Positions 1-9,880 are shown, counted from the first letter of the stretch. The stretch is 40,831 bases of DNA from Pseudomonas sp. TH10 (GCF_016651255.1 NZ_JAEKEG010000073.1:1-40831); one strand, 5' to 3'. The notes: generated from the sequence alone by a model not told the origin. Made by a program: numbers and translations.

Positions 1-2463
1 TTGACGAGCTGGACCAAGCGCCGTGGGTGGCGCAGTTTTTCTGTCAGGACGACAACGACTTCACCCCTACCTGACCCGGCTCACCGATTATATCCAGGAC
101 AGCGCGCGAGCCACGGTCTTCACCGAGGCGTATTTAGAGCTCAGCCGCCGTCATCTGAAGGCCATCGCCAAGCCCGGTGGTCTGTTTGAGGATAAGGTGG
201 TGACCCGTCTGCCCTGGCGCGGCAATAACCGTCGGGTGCGACTGGTGGTCTATCGCTGGCTTGAGTCTGACGCTGAGGAGACAGGACTCAACCCGGTGCA
301 ATCCCTGCATCAGGCTTGCGAACGTATTGCTGCTTCGTTGCAGGCATGCGGGGTGCAAACAACGCGAGTCGATGGCCGAGGTCTGTATGCCTGGTTAGTG
401 CCCTGGTTCAATCCGGCACCCAGGCTCACCGATGAAGCGCCCGAGGAGTTCTACCGCCGCGTGACCTATCCGGAGTCGGGCGACGGCGAGTCGCTGGAAC
501 TGCCCTTCGATCATGACTTCGCCGAGCGGCTGTTCTTCAACGAACCGCGCTCGGATGTCCAGCACGGGCTCTGGTTTTTCGATGATCAACCCCATCGGGT
601 CATGGTGGTTGACAAGCTGCGCCGAGCGCCCTTGATTGGTCAGCTCACCGGAGAAACCCGCAAAGGTGACGCGGTGAATGCACTGTTCGACCAGTTACCC
701 GAAGGTACAGTCATGAGTCTAACCTTGGTGGTCAAACCGCAGGATGTACTTGAGGAGCAGTTGAACCGCCTGGCGCGCAAAGCCATCGGTGAAAACCTGG
801 CCTCGACCCAGACCCGCCAAGATGTTGAAGAAGCTCGTGCAATCATCGGTCGCCAGCACAAGCTGTACCGCGGCACCCTGGCGTTCTACCTGCGCGGTAA
901 CGATGAACAGCAATTGCACCAGCGCTCGGTCAGCCTGGCTAACGCACTACTGGGTGCGGGCCTACAACCGGTACGCGAAGGCGATGAAGTCGCCGCCTGC
1001 AACAGTTACCTGCGTTGGTTACCGATGGCTTACAACCCGGCCCGCGACACGCGCAACTGGTACACCCGCCTGATGTTTGCCCAGCACCTGGCGAATCTGA
1101 TTCCGGTGTGGGGCCGCAGCACCGGCACCGGCCACCCAGGTATCACCCTGTTCAATCGTGGTGGTTCGCCGTTGAGTTTTGATCCGTTATCACGCCTAGA
1201 CCGAGCCATGAATGGTCATCTGCTGTTGTTCGGCCCCACCGGCGCCGGCAAGTCGGCCACTCTGGTCAGCCTACTGATGCAGGTCATGGCCTGTACCGCC
1301 CTCGCCTGTTTATCGTCGAGGCCGGCAACTCATTCGGCTTGCAGGGCGACTACTTCGCGACACAGGGCCTGTCGGTCAACAAGGTCCAATTGAAACCTGG
1401 CGCCTCGGTCAGCCTCGCACCGTTCGCCGACGCTTGGCGCCTGGTCGAGCAGCCGGATCAGGTAGCGAGTCTGTCTATCGATGAGCTGGACGATGAGGTG
1501 GTAACCAGTCGCGAAGACCAGCGCGATGTTCTCGGCGAACTGGAAATCACCGCCCGCCTGATGATCACCGGCGGCGAGGCCAAGGAAGAGGCGCGCCTGA
1601 GTCGAGCCGATCGCAGCTTGATCCGCGAGTGCATTCTCGATGCGGCGCAAACGTGTGTCGCGGCGTGTCGCCAGGTACTGACCCGCAACGTGCGCGACGC
1701 CTTGCTGCGCGTCGCCGCTGACACACACTTGCCGGAGAAGCGTCGCGAGCGTGCCCAGGAAATGGGTGAGTCCATCGACCTGTTTTGCCAAGGTTTCGAG
1801 GGTGAACTGTTCGATCGCGAGGGCACGCCTTGGCCCGAGAGCGATGTGACCATTGTCGATCTCGCCACTTACGCTCGCGAAGGCTACGAGGCGCAGATGT
1901 CCATCAGCTACATCAGCCTGATGAACACCGTGAACAACCTAGCCGAACGCGACCAGTACCTGGGGAGGCCAATCATCATGGTCACCGACGAAGGCCATAT
2001 CATCACCAAAAACCCGCTGCTGGCGCCGTTCGTGGTCAAGGGCACGAAGATGTGGCGCAAGCTCGGCGCTTGGTTCTGGCTGGCGACGCAAAACCTTGCC
2101 GACTTTCCCACTGCCGCGCAGACCATGCTCAACATGATCGAATGGTGGATTTGTTTGAACATGCCGCCCGCGGAAATCGAAGAGATCGCACGGTTCAAGA
2201 AACTCACGCCGGCACAGAAAGCCTTGCTGCTCTCCGCCAGTAAGGAGCCGGGTAAATACACTGAGGGGGTCGTGCTATCGAAGAAGCTCGAAACGCTGTT
2301 TCGGGCCGTACCGCCGAGTCTTTATCTCGCCCTGGCCATGACGGAGCCCGAGGAAAAAGCCGAGCGCTGGACACTGATGCAAGAGAACGGCTGCTCAGAA
2401 CTGGAAGCGGCGTATAGGGTAGCTGAACGGATCGATATAGCGCGAGGAATAGAACCCGCATAG
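1..2463 (+). CDS. traC: VirB4/TraC-type conjugative transfer ATPase (PFL_4706 family), 5' end outside window, two frameshifts
   Basis: This is the ATPase that powers type IV secretion and pilus assembly at the inner membrane. The Walker A motif GPTGAGKSAT is encoded near 1232-1261 and a Walker B-like VTDEGH near 1981-1998. The size and motif order fit the ICE family TIGR03744. The reading frame starts upstream of the window in frame 3, moves to frame 2 at the C run 64-67 and to frame 1 at 1290-1291. Adding one C at each place restores one continuous protein, reading through DNDFTPYLTRLTD and later VMALYRPRLFIVEAGN. Both losses are in C runs, so sequencing error is more likely than gene decay. 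The stop at 2461-2463 lies inside the loop of an inverted repeat. Confidence 0.88.
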
Positions 2464-2483
2464 GCGAATCTATTCCTCGCGCT
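2439..2483. terminator. 15-bp inverted repeat between convergent genes
   Basis: Arms 2439-2453 and 2469-2483 are perfect complements, with a 15-nt loop that contains the TAG stop of the upstream ATPase gene. There is no long T tract. Its place between a plus-strand and a minus-strand 3' end suggests a bidirectional terminator or mRNA-stabilising hairpin. Confidence 0.6.
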
Positions 2484-2500
2484 CTAAAGCGAGTGACCGG

Positions 2501-2759
2501 TTATTGCGGTACGCCCCGGAGCCGCTGCTGAATCCTCAACAGGAATCCGGCTTCGAAGGCATCCTGGCAGTCACCGACAGGAAAGGTCTTGCGGGTTTGC
2601 GCCAGCTCCCACCACAGGGGAATCTCGCCGGGCGTATCAAGCCAAGCCTCGAGCACATTGCACGCCACGCTCGATCATCGAGGCAAACTCGTTGCCCCAA
2701 GGTGTCAGAAGACTTGGGCAACCATCCGCCGCAGGAATTGAAATGTAGTTTTCGTCCAT
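2501..2759 (-). CDS. small conserved-looking ICE protein, one frameshift
   Basis: Read on the minus strand from the ATG at 2759, the frame gives MDENYISIPAADGCPSLLTP and continues to SMIERGVQ. Shifting frame near 2650, it resumes as VLEAWLDTPGEIPLWWELAQ and ends LLRIQQRLRGVPQ at 2501. Both halves have protein-like composition (Trp-rich, hydrophobic/charged alternation) while the competing frames do not, so I infer a protein of about 86 residues. The indel needed is +1 or -2 and is not in a homopolymer. The function is unknown. It lies antisense to the transfer operon between the ATPase and the XRE gene. Confidence 0.5.
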
Positions 2760-2914
2760 ACACACCCTAGATTTCTGATTTATTGTTAGACGTTGGGCCC
2801 AGCTTCGAAAAGCTTAACGAAGCCAAATGAACACTCGATAACAGGCATGAGCATCAAATGGCCTAGATCAATGCCAATGTAGACTATATACCCGTGGATT
2901 GAGAGTCCCTCAAG

Positions 2915-2927
2915 GCGCAATTTGCGC
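2915..2927. promoter_or_regulatory. 13-bp palindrome just before the XRE regulator
   Basis: GCGCAA-T-TTGCGC is a perfect palindrome that ends 2 bases before the ATG at 2930. Its place fits an operator for autoregulation by the XRE protein, or a hairpin over the start site. No clear Shine-Dalgarno sequence is visible. Confidence 0.3.
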
Positions 2928-2929
2928 GC

Positions 2930-3184
2930 ATGACTCAAGACTACGAACAGCTTCGTCTTCAGCTGGCGGAAAACATCCGCTTGATGCGACGCGTGAAAAC
3001 CTTACCCAAGAGCAGCTCGCGCTCATGGCCGAGGTGGATCGCACGTACGTCAGTCAAATCGAGACGATGCACGGGCAATCCGTCGCTGTTGGTCCTGTGC
3101 AAGCTCGCCAATATTCTCGAAATCACAACAGATCAGCTACTTGCAGAACCCGATACTCTGCGCAGCGCCCTTCACGTCAAATAA
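2930..3184 (+). CDS. XRE-family helix-turn-helix regulator, two compensating frameshifts
   Basis: The start reads MTQDYEQLRLQLAENIRLMR, the middle (another frame, about 2990-3060) reads LTQEQLALMAEVDRTYVSQI, and the end returns to the first frame with NPSLLVLCKLANILEITTDQ. Joined, these give a textbook XRE/Cro HTH of about 84 residues: helix 2 at LTQEQLALMAE, recognition helix at DRTYVSQIE. One base is missing near 2989 and one extra base is present near 3063. It sits between the ATPase gene and the PFL_4710 gene, an unusual place for a regulator inside this transfer operon. It probably controls nearby transfer genes or itself. Confidence 0.72.
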   Translation: MTQDYEQLRLQLAENIRLMRRVKTLPKSSSRSWPRWIARTSVKSRRCTGNPSLLVLCKLANILEITTDQLLAEPDTLRSALHVK

Positions 3185-3289
3185 TAGTCTCACGGCTCAC
3201 AAATCCGATAGATCCGCCTTCATAATTTCCACTGACAGTCTTCAGTCCGTAATCGAACCTGCCCAGGCCATACATCGAGAGCCTGGATC

Positions 3290-4246
3290 ATGCCTGTTGC
3301 CTGCTCGTCAATCTCGCCCACAAAGCTACGGCCCCTGGCGCTGAGCATCCTGCTGGCGTGCGGCCCAAGCGTGGCGCTGGACACCGCCAGCATCACGTCC
3401 TCCGTGCTTTTCGCAAAACTGCCTCGACTACAGGGTCGTCGGCATTTGTTTCTGGCTGTTCTGCACCCCTTCGGCTGCACAGTCAAAACCTCGACCAAGG
3501 TTCGTCATTTCATTCCTGAACTGGTGGTCTCGAGCTACGCCAACACCGGCAACAACCCCTGGACCGAGATGGCTGCCCTCTCCGCTCCCATCAGCGGCGC
3601 GGAGGGTGGCGGCAACCTGATCACCCCGAACACCCGCCGCGACAACCTGCCCCGCTTCAAGAACGTCGACGGTATCGGCCACCCCGGTGGCAGGATCGCC
3701 ACGCAACTGGCTTCGCAATCAGGCTACGCCTGCGCCAGCGGCGCAACTGCATTCATGCCTTACTACCTGAGTACCCTGGACTCACTGGCCTGGCGCCATG
3801 GCATCCCGGAAAGTTTCTACCCCGAGTCGCTCATGCCGGGGCTCCGTGAAATCGGTAGTCAGGCCTCGGGAAACATGTGGGGCAACGTTTATCCCCGGCA
3901 GGGCTTTCTGGTACAGCCCGACGATTTCAAGGCGGCCGCGGTCATGACGCAACGAGCCGGCGATGTCATCACCCATAACGGACAGCCGCATGTGTATTTA
4001 CCGCTCTTGCCCGCCAAACGTGACGGCTACTGGCCGCCCGGCCCGATCGTTGAAAACGACGCTTCGACCCACAAATGGCAATTGCTCTACCCTCAGGTTC
4101 AGCCCACGTGCGCCATCTTTCCCAGCGATCCGGTACAGAGTTCGGATGGGGGCTACGCCTGGTCGTTGTGGCGGCCCTATAGCTGTTGCAAACGTGAGGG
4201 GCAGACCTTCCTGTTCAGCATCGACTTCGAAGGAGGTGCTTCATGA
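3290..4246 (+). CDS. ICE conjugation protein, PFL_4710 family (TraU-like), internal compensating frameshifts
   Basis: This is a secreted mating-pair protein of 318 residues with an N-terminal signal peptide (about residues 13-30, ending near SVALD). The part after residue 62 is typical of family TIGR03756: FGCTVKTSTKVRHF, a run of paired cysteines, and a Cys-rich C-terminus (YSCCKREG). Residues about 40-61 look wrong because an extra T in the run 3408-3411 and a missing C in 3466-3469 shift and restore the frame. Correcting both gives NCLDYRVVGICFWLFCTPFG, the expected family sequence. The stop overlaps the next ATG as ATGA, so the two genes are translationally coupled. Confidence 0.85.
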   Translation: MPVACSSISPTKLRPLALSILLACGPSVALDTASITSSVLFAKLPRLQGRRHLFLAVLHPFGCTVKTSTKVRHFIPELVVSSYANTGNNPWTEMAALSAPISGAEGGGNLITPNTRRDNLPRFKNVDGIGHPGGRIATQLASQSGYACASGATAFMPYYLSTLDSLAWRHGIPESFYPESLMPGLREIGSQASGNMWGNVYPRQGFLVQPDDFKAAAVMTQRAGDVITHNGQPHVYLPLLPAKRDGYWPPGPIVENDASTHKWQLLYPQVQPTCAIFPSDPVQSSDGGYAWSLWRPYSCCKREGQTFLFSIDFEGGAS

Positions 4247-5624
4247 GCCGGTTTCTCGCGCGCCCCTGGTTGGGCGTGATGAGTCTGTTGCTCTATGGGC
4301 TACTCGCTATGGCCACTCATGCCCACGCCGCCGAGGGCGATTACCGCCTGGGCACTCAAGGCGAAGTGCTCGATGACCGAGTGATGTACACCATCGGTGG
4401 TGGCTCGGCAGTGGGCTCACCGAGCTCGCTCTACCGACCCAGTGGTCTCGGTGTCGGCGGGTCCTGGCGAGCGAACATGATGTGCGGAAACATGAGCCTC
4501 ACTAATACCCTGCAAAACCAGCTGAACGGTGCCACCGAAGGTTTCCAGCAGATCATGGGCAGCATCGTGCAGAACGCGACCCAGGCGGTGATGTCGCTGC
4601 CAGCATTGATCATTCAGCGCGCCAACCCCGGACTCTATGAGTTGCTGAGTAACGGGGTGATGCAGGGGCGTATCGACTTCGATCGTTCCAAATTGACCTG
4701 CCAGGCCATGGCCGAGAAGATGGCGGACAAGGTCGGTCAAGCCGGCTGGGGCGCGCTGGCCAAGAACCAGGAAATGCAGGGCAATCTGGAGCAAACCGGC
4801 GGTGATGCTGTGGCCGCGGTGAAAAACACCGAGGCCCGTAACGGCAGCAATGGGGTGTCCTGGGTCGGCGGCCAGAAGGCTGGAGGTAGTGGGCAGCCCC
4901 CATCCGGGTGACTTCCGACGTAGTGCGAGCAGGCTACAACCTGCTGCATAACCGGTCGGTGGATGACAGCGCCTCGATCAGTAGCAGCGACTGCTTAGGC
5001 GGGGCTATTTGCCAGACTTGGACCTCGCCCCAAGAGGAATCCGAATGGGCCGCCCGCGTACTGGGCGAGAGCGAAGTCGCGACCTGCGACAGCTGCGAAA
5101 CTCTGCGTGCGACCGCTGGCAGCGGACTGACGCCGCTGATCCAGGAGGCCTATAACGAGCGCCTCAAGGCCCTGCAAGGGCTGTTGTCTGGCTCTCTGCC
5201 GCCTACCCCTGACAACCTGGCGAAAGCCTCCAGCCCGATGCTGCCGGTGACCCGTGGTGTGGTCGAAGCCCTGCGTGACGACCCCGATCAGGACCTGTTG
5301 GCGCGGCGCCTGGCCAGTGAGACGGCCTTGTCCAGTGTGCTCGACAAAGCGTTGCTGCTACTGCGCACCCTGCTGGCGGGCAGTCACGAACCGAACATCG
5401 CCTCAGCCGAGCCGGCACAGAGCGCCTTGACGAAAAACATCGACACCCTGGAGCGCGAAATACGCCTGCTGCAGACCGAACTGCAGGTCCGGCAGATGCT
5501 GGCCACCAACACCGCCAGCCTGGTGCTCGACCGGCATGCCGGTGGTGCCGACGCATCGCGTACCGTCGAGCAAGGCGACCCCGAGCCCGGTCGACTCAAT
5601 GATGCTGACGCCAGGCGCAAGTGA
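4243..5624 (+). CDS. ICE conjugation protein, PFL_4711 family, one frameshift
   Basis: This is an exported protein of about 460 residues in family TIGR03755. A signal peptide (residues about 8-30, ending THAHA) is followed by YRLGTQGEVLDDRVMYTIGG and a Cys-containing central region. The frame stops at 4911 and reopens at 4908 as VTSDVVRAGYNLLHNRS, running to 5624. Adding one C to the run 4897-4901 joins them through GQPPIRVTSDVV. The C-terminal part holds two CxxC-like pairs (ATCDSC) and a predicted coiled coil near DTLEREIRLLQTELQ. It likely works with the PFL_4710 protein and TraG in mating-pair formation. Confidence 0.85.
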
Positions 5625-5627
5625 GCC

Positions 5628-5936
5628 ATGAAACGCTCACCGCTATTCACTTTGCTTTCAAGTCTGGGGATTGCCGCAGTGATGATCCTGACCGCTGCAC
5701 TGGTCGCATGGATCGGCCGCACTGCGCTGGGTAGTTTCGAGGCCTGGCAGCAGGCATTCGAATCCGTACGACCCTATCTGCGGGGGTGGCGTGCCCTGCT
5801 CTACGGCGCCCTCTTTGCGCTCTGGTGGGATCTGCTTCAGCGCTACCGACATCGACCCCAGGATCGACTGCGCATGAAACGCATCGGGACATTAGGGCTA
5901 TTGCTCTTTACCTGCGTCGAACTCACCCGACTGTGA
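5628..5936 (+). CDS. small inner-membrane protein of the ICE transfer operon
   Basis: This protein has 102 residues. A hydrophobic segment at about residues 10-30 (LGIAAVMILTAALVAWIG) and two weaker ones, about 54-68 and 85-98, flank a short basic loop (RYRHRPQDRLRMKR). It starts 3 bases after the PFL_4711 stop and ends 10 bases before traG, so it is part of the same operon. I know of no named domain; the position is that of a hypothetical membrane protein conserved in this ICE class. The frame is intact. Confidence 0.75.
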   Translation: MKRSPLFTLLSSLGIAAVMILTAALVAWIGRTALGSFEAWQQAFESVRPYLRGWRALLYGALFALWWDLLQRYRHRPQDRLRMKRIGTLGLLLFTCVELTRL

Positions 5937-5946
5937 GGTCACCACC

Positions 5947-7488
5947 ATGCTCCTGAGCACTAACAGCTACCTGGAATTTTACCTATCCCTGCTGGCCTGG
6001 ATCATTAACAACGGACTCTGGGGCGTCCTGTCCGACACCGGGCTGTTTGCCGCGCCCTTCGGCGCGATCATCCTCCAGGAATGGCTGTCAGCCCGTCAGC
6101 AGGGCGCGGATGAGGGAAACAAGGGATTGCTCTCGGTGCCGCGGATCGAGAACCGGTTGTGGCTGGCCTACATCGTCCTATTGTTCGGCTGCGCGCCGGT
6201 CTTTCCGCTGAGCCTCTCGTCAATGACGTTCGATGATGCGGCGAGTCAGCGCTGCGGCGTAAGTGTGGCCAAGCCAGCGGAAACCGCCTGGGGGACGACC
6301 TTCAATACTATTGGCGAACGCTCCGCCAACGTGCCGATCTGGTGGTTTCTGGTGCATGCCTTGAGCAAAGGCGTGACCGCCGCGGCCACCGCCTCCATTC
6401 CCTGCGCACCGGATATCCGGCAGATGCGCATGGAAATCGACAGCTCGCGTATCGACAGCCAAATACTGCTGCAGGAAGTCGCCGACTTCACTCGCGACTG
6501 CTATGGCTATTCCCGTTCTCGGCTATTCACCAACCGTCCGCAGTTGGACAAGGCACAAAGTCACGACGCGTCCTGGATCGGCTCAAGCTATTTTCTCAAT
6601 ACGCCAGGTTACTACGACACCGACCGCTCACGTACACCGCGAGTCAGCTGGCCGTATGAAGAAAGCCGCGATGTCTCCTTACCTAGACTAGAAAATGGTG
6701 CGGGCTACCCCACCTGCAAACAGTGGTGGAGCGATAACGGTATCGGGTTGCACGAGCGCTTAATCAAGCAAGTCGATCCTTCGCTGCTGACTCAGCTGAA
6801 AGGCTGGTTGACTGGCCGTTCGAGCAACGAGATCGAGGATGCCACCCTGCGCGAACTGGTCAGCCCGCGCCAGCAATCAATGTCCATGTCGCCCGGACAG
6901 GTGTACCAGGACTATGGCTCCAGCGCACGCGGCGGCTCGATCAATCAGGGGCTCAATAATCTGGCCACCAACACCGGGCTGGCCCTCGGTTCCTTCAGCA
7001 ACTTCCCGGCGATGAATGCACTACGCGCTGCCCTGCCAATGGTGCAGGCATTCCTGATCATGGGCATCATCATCAGTTTGCCGCTGATACTGCTGGTCAG
7101 TACCTATCAGCTGAAGACCGTCATGACCGTGACGTTCGCGCTGTTCACACTGCACATGCTGACCTTCTGGTGGGAATTAGCACGCTGGGTCGACTCAAGC
7201 ATGCTCGATACCTTGTACAACCAGGTGTCGGCGTCCAATCAGGTGCTGTTGTCGCTGCCCACATCCGGCTTCATGGAGGGGACAGTTACGGCGCAGGTAA
7301 TTGAGTATGTGATGGGTGCGATGTTCATCGTGCTGCCGATGCTATTTCTAGGAGCCATGAGCTGGGCAGGATATTCAGTCGGCAACGGGATTCAAGGTAT
7401 GTTGGCGAACGGTAGCAAAGCTGCAAGTGACTCAGCGAGCAAAGGTGCGGATCAAATATTGGGTGCTGCAAAGCGCTCAATTAGATGA
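5947..7488 (+). CDS. traG: TraG N-terminal domain conjugation protein
   Basis: The protein is 513 residues and intact. It begins with the TraG_N pattern (NSYLEFYLSLLAWIINNG) and has membrane segments near residues 12-30, 70-90, 360-400 and 430-450, with a long periplasmic Cys-containing region between them. The C-terminal tail is Ser/Ala-rich. TraG_N proteins stabilise mating pairs and assemble the pore in the inner membrane. Its 3' end overlaps the convergent DUF3742 gene by 12 bases. Confidence 0.88.
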   Translation: MLLSTNSYLEFYLSLLAWIINNGLWGVLSDTGLFAAPFGAIILQEWLSARQQGADEGNKGLLSVPRIENRLWLAYIVLLFGCAPVFPLSLSSMTFDDAASQRCGVSVAKPAETAWGTTFNTIGERSANVPIWWFLVHALSKGVTAAATASIPCAPDIRQMRMEIDSSRIDSQILLQEVADFTRDCYGYSRSRLFTNRPQLDKAQSHDASWIGSSYFLNTPGYYDTDRSRTPRVSWPYEESRDVSLPRLENGAGYPTCKQWWSDNGIGLHERLIKQVDPSLLTQLKGWLTGRSSNEIEDATLRELVSPRQQSMSMSPGQVYQDYGSSARGGSINQGLNNLATNTGLALGSFSNFPAMNALRAALPMVQAFLIMGIIISLPLILLVSTYQLKTVMTVTFALFTLHMLTFWWELARWVDSSMLDTLYNQVSASNQVLLSLPTSGFMEGTVTAQVIEYVMGAMFIVLPMLFLGAMSWAGYSVGNGIQGMLANGSKAASDSASKGADQILGAAKRSIR

Positions 7489-7875
7489 CTTGCTGTCGCC
7501 TATATAATGCCCGTTGTCGTCGAAGTCACCGATGTACAGGTCAGCACCTAGGTAGTCTGGCCCTGGATTTTTCTCTTGTTGATCGGCACCAATAAAAACC
7601 CTGAGCCATAGCAAAGTAGTGACAGCCAGCATCATCACAATGAAAGTAACCATCCAAGCACTGACAAAAAGCAATCCTCCGATCAATGCCAGTTTGGAAG
7701 TCAAAAAACTCCCGCGAACTAGTAATTTACCTGCGGGCATACCTGCCGTCACCGCACGCTCAACCACGCGGTACTCAAACGTTTTCAACTTACGGTAACC
7801 ACGCTTTACCGACATGCCACATGTGTAGGCCCTGCGGTGGGCACGGGAAACTTGAACGGGATTCTGCGTCTGCAT
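7477..7875 (-). CDS. DUF3742 family ICE membrane protein
   Basis: The protein has 132 residues, is intact and lies on the minus strand. A basic N-terminus (RGYRKLKTFEYRVVERAV) is followed by a hydrophobic segment of two membrane spans (about residues 58-95) and an acidic, Asp/Gly-rich tail (DYLGADLYIGDFDDNGHYIG). This matches DUF3742, which almost always follows traG in convergent orientation in Pseudomonas ICEs. The function is not known. It ends inside the last codons of traG. Confidence 0.8.
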   Translation of the reverse strand: MQTQNPVQVSRAHRRAYTCGMSVKRGYRKLKTFEYRVVERAVTAGMPAGKLLVRGSFLTSKLALIGGLLFVSAWMVTFIVMMLAVTTLLWLRVFIGADQQEKNPGPDYLGADLYIGDFDDNGHYIGDSKSSN

Positions 7876-8331
7876 GTTCTCGCCCTCTTCTGAGCGTTTT
7901 CATGATTGAGACAGAAGTAATAGCGTACTACTGAAATCGGCCCGTGCCTGACCGTTTATCAGTTTGCCCCAGCCGTAAAATCTTCACTGGAAGACAGAAG
8001 ACAAGCTCCGTGAAACAGCGTCTCTACAGTCATTGACCCATACAAATCGTCCGGCTAAATACAAGGTATGGATCGCTGTTATCGACAGCACTTCCCAGGT
8101 AGCCAGAGCCTTCAAGGCTACGTTCACTTCGGTGATGGTTCTCCCCAAGTGCGATTAGCGTTCGGTAGCTCGCACGGTGACCGTTTCTACGGTGATGAAC
8201 GCCTACTGCTCTCCGGAGCGCCTTTCGAGCTCTGCTCGTCAGGCAAACTTTCTTGTTTTTCTTCCACCCACTGCGGGGAAATCTTTCCCCGCACAGGGCA
8301 GGTTTCTTCGCGTTTTCAACGGAGACATACC
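7876..8331. other. non-coding stretch with a possible small ORF and a leader
   Basis: No convincing gene fills this 456-bp stretch between two divergently oriented genes. A frame ending at about 8159 (VWIAVIDSTSQVARAFKATF...) has protein-like composition but no clear start and may be a remnant. The last 60 bases form the leader with the hairpin described separately. Promoters for both flanking genes should lie here. Confidence 0.4.
8272..8293 (+). promoter_or_regulatory. leader hairpin before the 8332 gene
   Basis: TGCGGGGAAA (8272-8281) and TTTCCCCGCA (8284-8293) are perfect complements separated by 2 bases. The hairpin lies 38 bases before the start codon. The sequence from the hairpin to the start resembles the leader of ardC at 8735-8791. 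Confidence 0.55.
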
Positions 8332-8661
8332 ATGCCCGACTCACTTACACCGCAAACACTGAACACCCTTCGGTTGCCCATCGTGTTCACCCCTGGCGCG
8401 TGGCAACGCGCAGTACTGCTCGAGCAATCCGATCACGCTGAGAAGCTGCAGGTCGATCGGTTGAGCCACGTATTGCGCGCAGCCTTCGAAGCCCACCTGG
8501 CCTATCCACACAAGCCCTACGTGCTGTTCGAGGTAATCCACATTGAACCAACCGATCACTTACACCACGACCCGTTGCTGCAATTGAGTCTGAGCCTACT
8601 CCAAGAACCGGGTCAGCCTGCCGCCTTGCTGATAGCGCTTGCAGGAGAACACCAGCGCTAA
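8332..8661 (+). CDS. hypothetical ICE protein
   Basis: This is a 109-residue protein with no domain I recognise. The start at 8332 is chosen because ACGGAGAC lies 6-12 bases upstream; an open frame extends further up, but it runs through the leader hairpin. The protein has a patterned helical middle (SHVLRAAFEAHLAYP) and an acidic, Leu-rich end. It lies between DUF3742 and ardC in the same place as hypothetical proteins of related elements. It may be regulated through the leader hairpin that it shares with ardC. Confidence 0.65.
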   Translation: MPDSLTPQTLNTLRLPIVFTPGAWQRAVLLEQSDHAEKLQVDRLSHVLRAAFEAHLAYPHKPYVLFEVIHIEPTDHLHHDPLLQLSLSLLQEPGQPAALLIALAGEHQR

Positions 8662-8734
8662 GCGCAATGGGCGGCGCCCACCTCCACATTCGGGCGGCAT
8701 GCAAGACCTGCATCAATCCAACCCATCACCCAAC

Positions 8735-8750
8735 CGGGGAACCCTCCCCG
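8735..8750 (+). promoter_or_regulatory. leader hairpin before ardC
   Basis: CGGGGA (8735-8740) pairs with TCCCCG (8745-8750) around a 4-base loop. It is followed by ACGGGCAAGG and a C/T-rich stretch ending TTTTC, the same order of elements seen before the 8332 gene. The hairpin ends 41 bases before the ardC start. Confidence 0.5.
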
Positions 8751-8791
8751 ACGGGCAAGGCGTTCCTCCGTTTTCTCTCGAGGAAATTGCC

Positions 8792-9750
8792 ATGCGCGAT
8801 ATCTACCAAGACGTAACTGACAAGATCGTTACCGCGTTAGACCAAGGCGTTGCTCCCTGGATCAAACCCTGGTCCTCAAGTGGCTCCGCTTACATCGGTC
8901 ATCAACCCTACCCCGTCAACGCCATCACACGACGTCCGTATTCGGGCATCAATTTACCGCTGCTCTGGGCCGAGGCCAGGTTGCAGGGGTTCACTCAAGA
9001 TCGTTGGCTGACCTTCAACCAAGCCAAAAAGACCGGTGGGCACATTCGTAAGGGTGAGCACAGCACTCTGGCGGTGCTCTACAAGCCGATGGAGCGCGAG
9101 GAACAGACCGAGTCAGGCCAACCCGTACTCGATGAAAACGGTCAGCCCAAGGTCGCTCACTTCGGCATTCTCAGGACAAATTTTCTGTTCAACATCGAGC
9201 AAACGGAGGGGCTCGAAATGCTCAATGAAACCCTGCTCGAGACGGAACAGAGTGATCCCTTCCAGCCCAACAGCACCGGGGAAAATCTGCTATTAAGTTC
9301 AGGTGCACGCATCGTTCATCGGCCTGCCGACGAAGCCTTTACCACCCGATCAGGGATCTCATCCAACTGCCGACAAAAGCACAATTTCACGATGAAGGCG
9401 GGTACTACGCCACGGCACTTCATGAGCTGACGCACTGGACCGGGCATCACTCTCGGTTGCAGCGCGAAGGCATGACGTCAGCCTGTCCGTTCGGCTCGCT
9501 AGGCTACGCGTTTGAGGAGTTGATCGCCGAGATGGGCGCTGCTTTTTTATGTGCCTACGCCGGTATACAGGGGGAGCTGCGGCACGAGGGCTACATCGAC
9601 TCCTGGCTCGGCCTGCTCAAGGCTGACAAACGCGCGATCTTTCGCGCCAGTGGTCTGGCCCGAAGCGCCTCGGAGTATGTACTCAACCTGGAGCAGCAGC
9701 TGAAGCAGATGGTAATGGATGACTCACGATGCATGAACGATGGAGTTTGA
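8792..9750 (+). CDS. ardC: ArdC-type antirestriction protein, one frameshift
   Basis: This protein binds single-stranded DNA and protects incoming conjugative DNA from restriction. The N-terminal ArdC/DUF1738 domain starts at MRDIYQDVTDKIVTALDQG and includes WIKPW. The C-terminal zincin-like peptidase part has HELTHWTGH followed by the distal glutamate region FEELIAEMGAAF. The frame breaks in the T run 9338-9340. Adding one T gives DEAFYHPIRDLIQLP and joins the two halves into about 319 residues. The start at 8792 follows GAGGAAAT; the longer upstream frame is a read-through of the leader. Confidence 0.88.
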
Positions 9751-9780
9751 TCGTTAACTCACCGTTGCAATCGCATCACA

Positions 9781-9806
9781 GGGCCCAACGCGAGTTGGGC
9801 CCTTTT
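9781..9806 (+). terminator. rho-independent terminator after ardC
   Basis: GGGCCCAAC (9781-9789), loop GCGA, GTTGGGCCC (9794-9802), then TTTT. This is a perfect 9-bp GC-rich stem with a short T tract, 30 bases after the ardC stop. Confidence 0.9.
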
Positions 9807-9880
9807 CTGCGCCCAGAAAAATCCCCATGCCGCGGGGCTCTGATGCAAAGAGTCAGGGATGGGCACACACTCGCAGCCTG

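Noticed and set aside
1330..1791. Minus-strand open frames inside the ATPase gene
   Set aside because: They are shadows of a GC-rich coding strand with no start context or domain.
2504..2770. Plus-strand 88-codon open frame after the ATPase gene
   Set aside because: The minus strand of the same stretch gives a far more protein-like sequence once one frameshift is allowed.
8068..8331. N-terminal extension of the 8332 gene
   Set aside because: It runs through the leader hairpin and lacks a ribosome-binding site.
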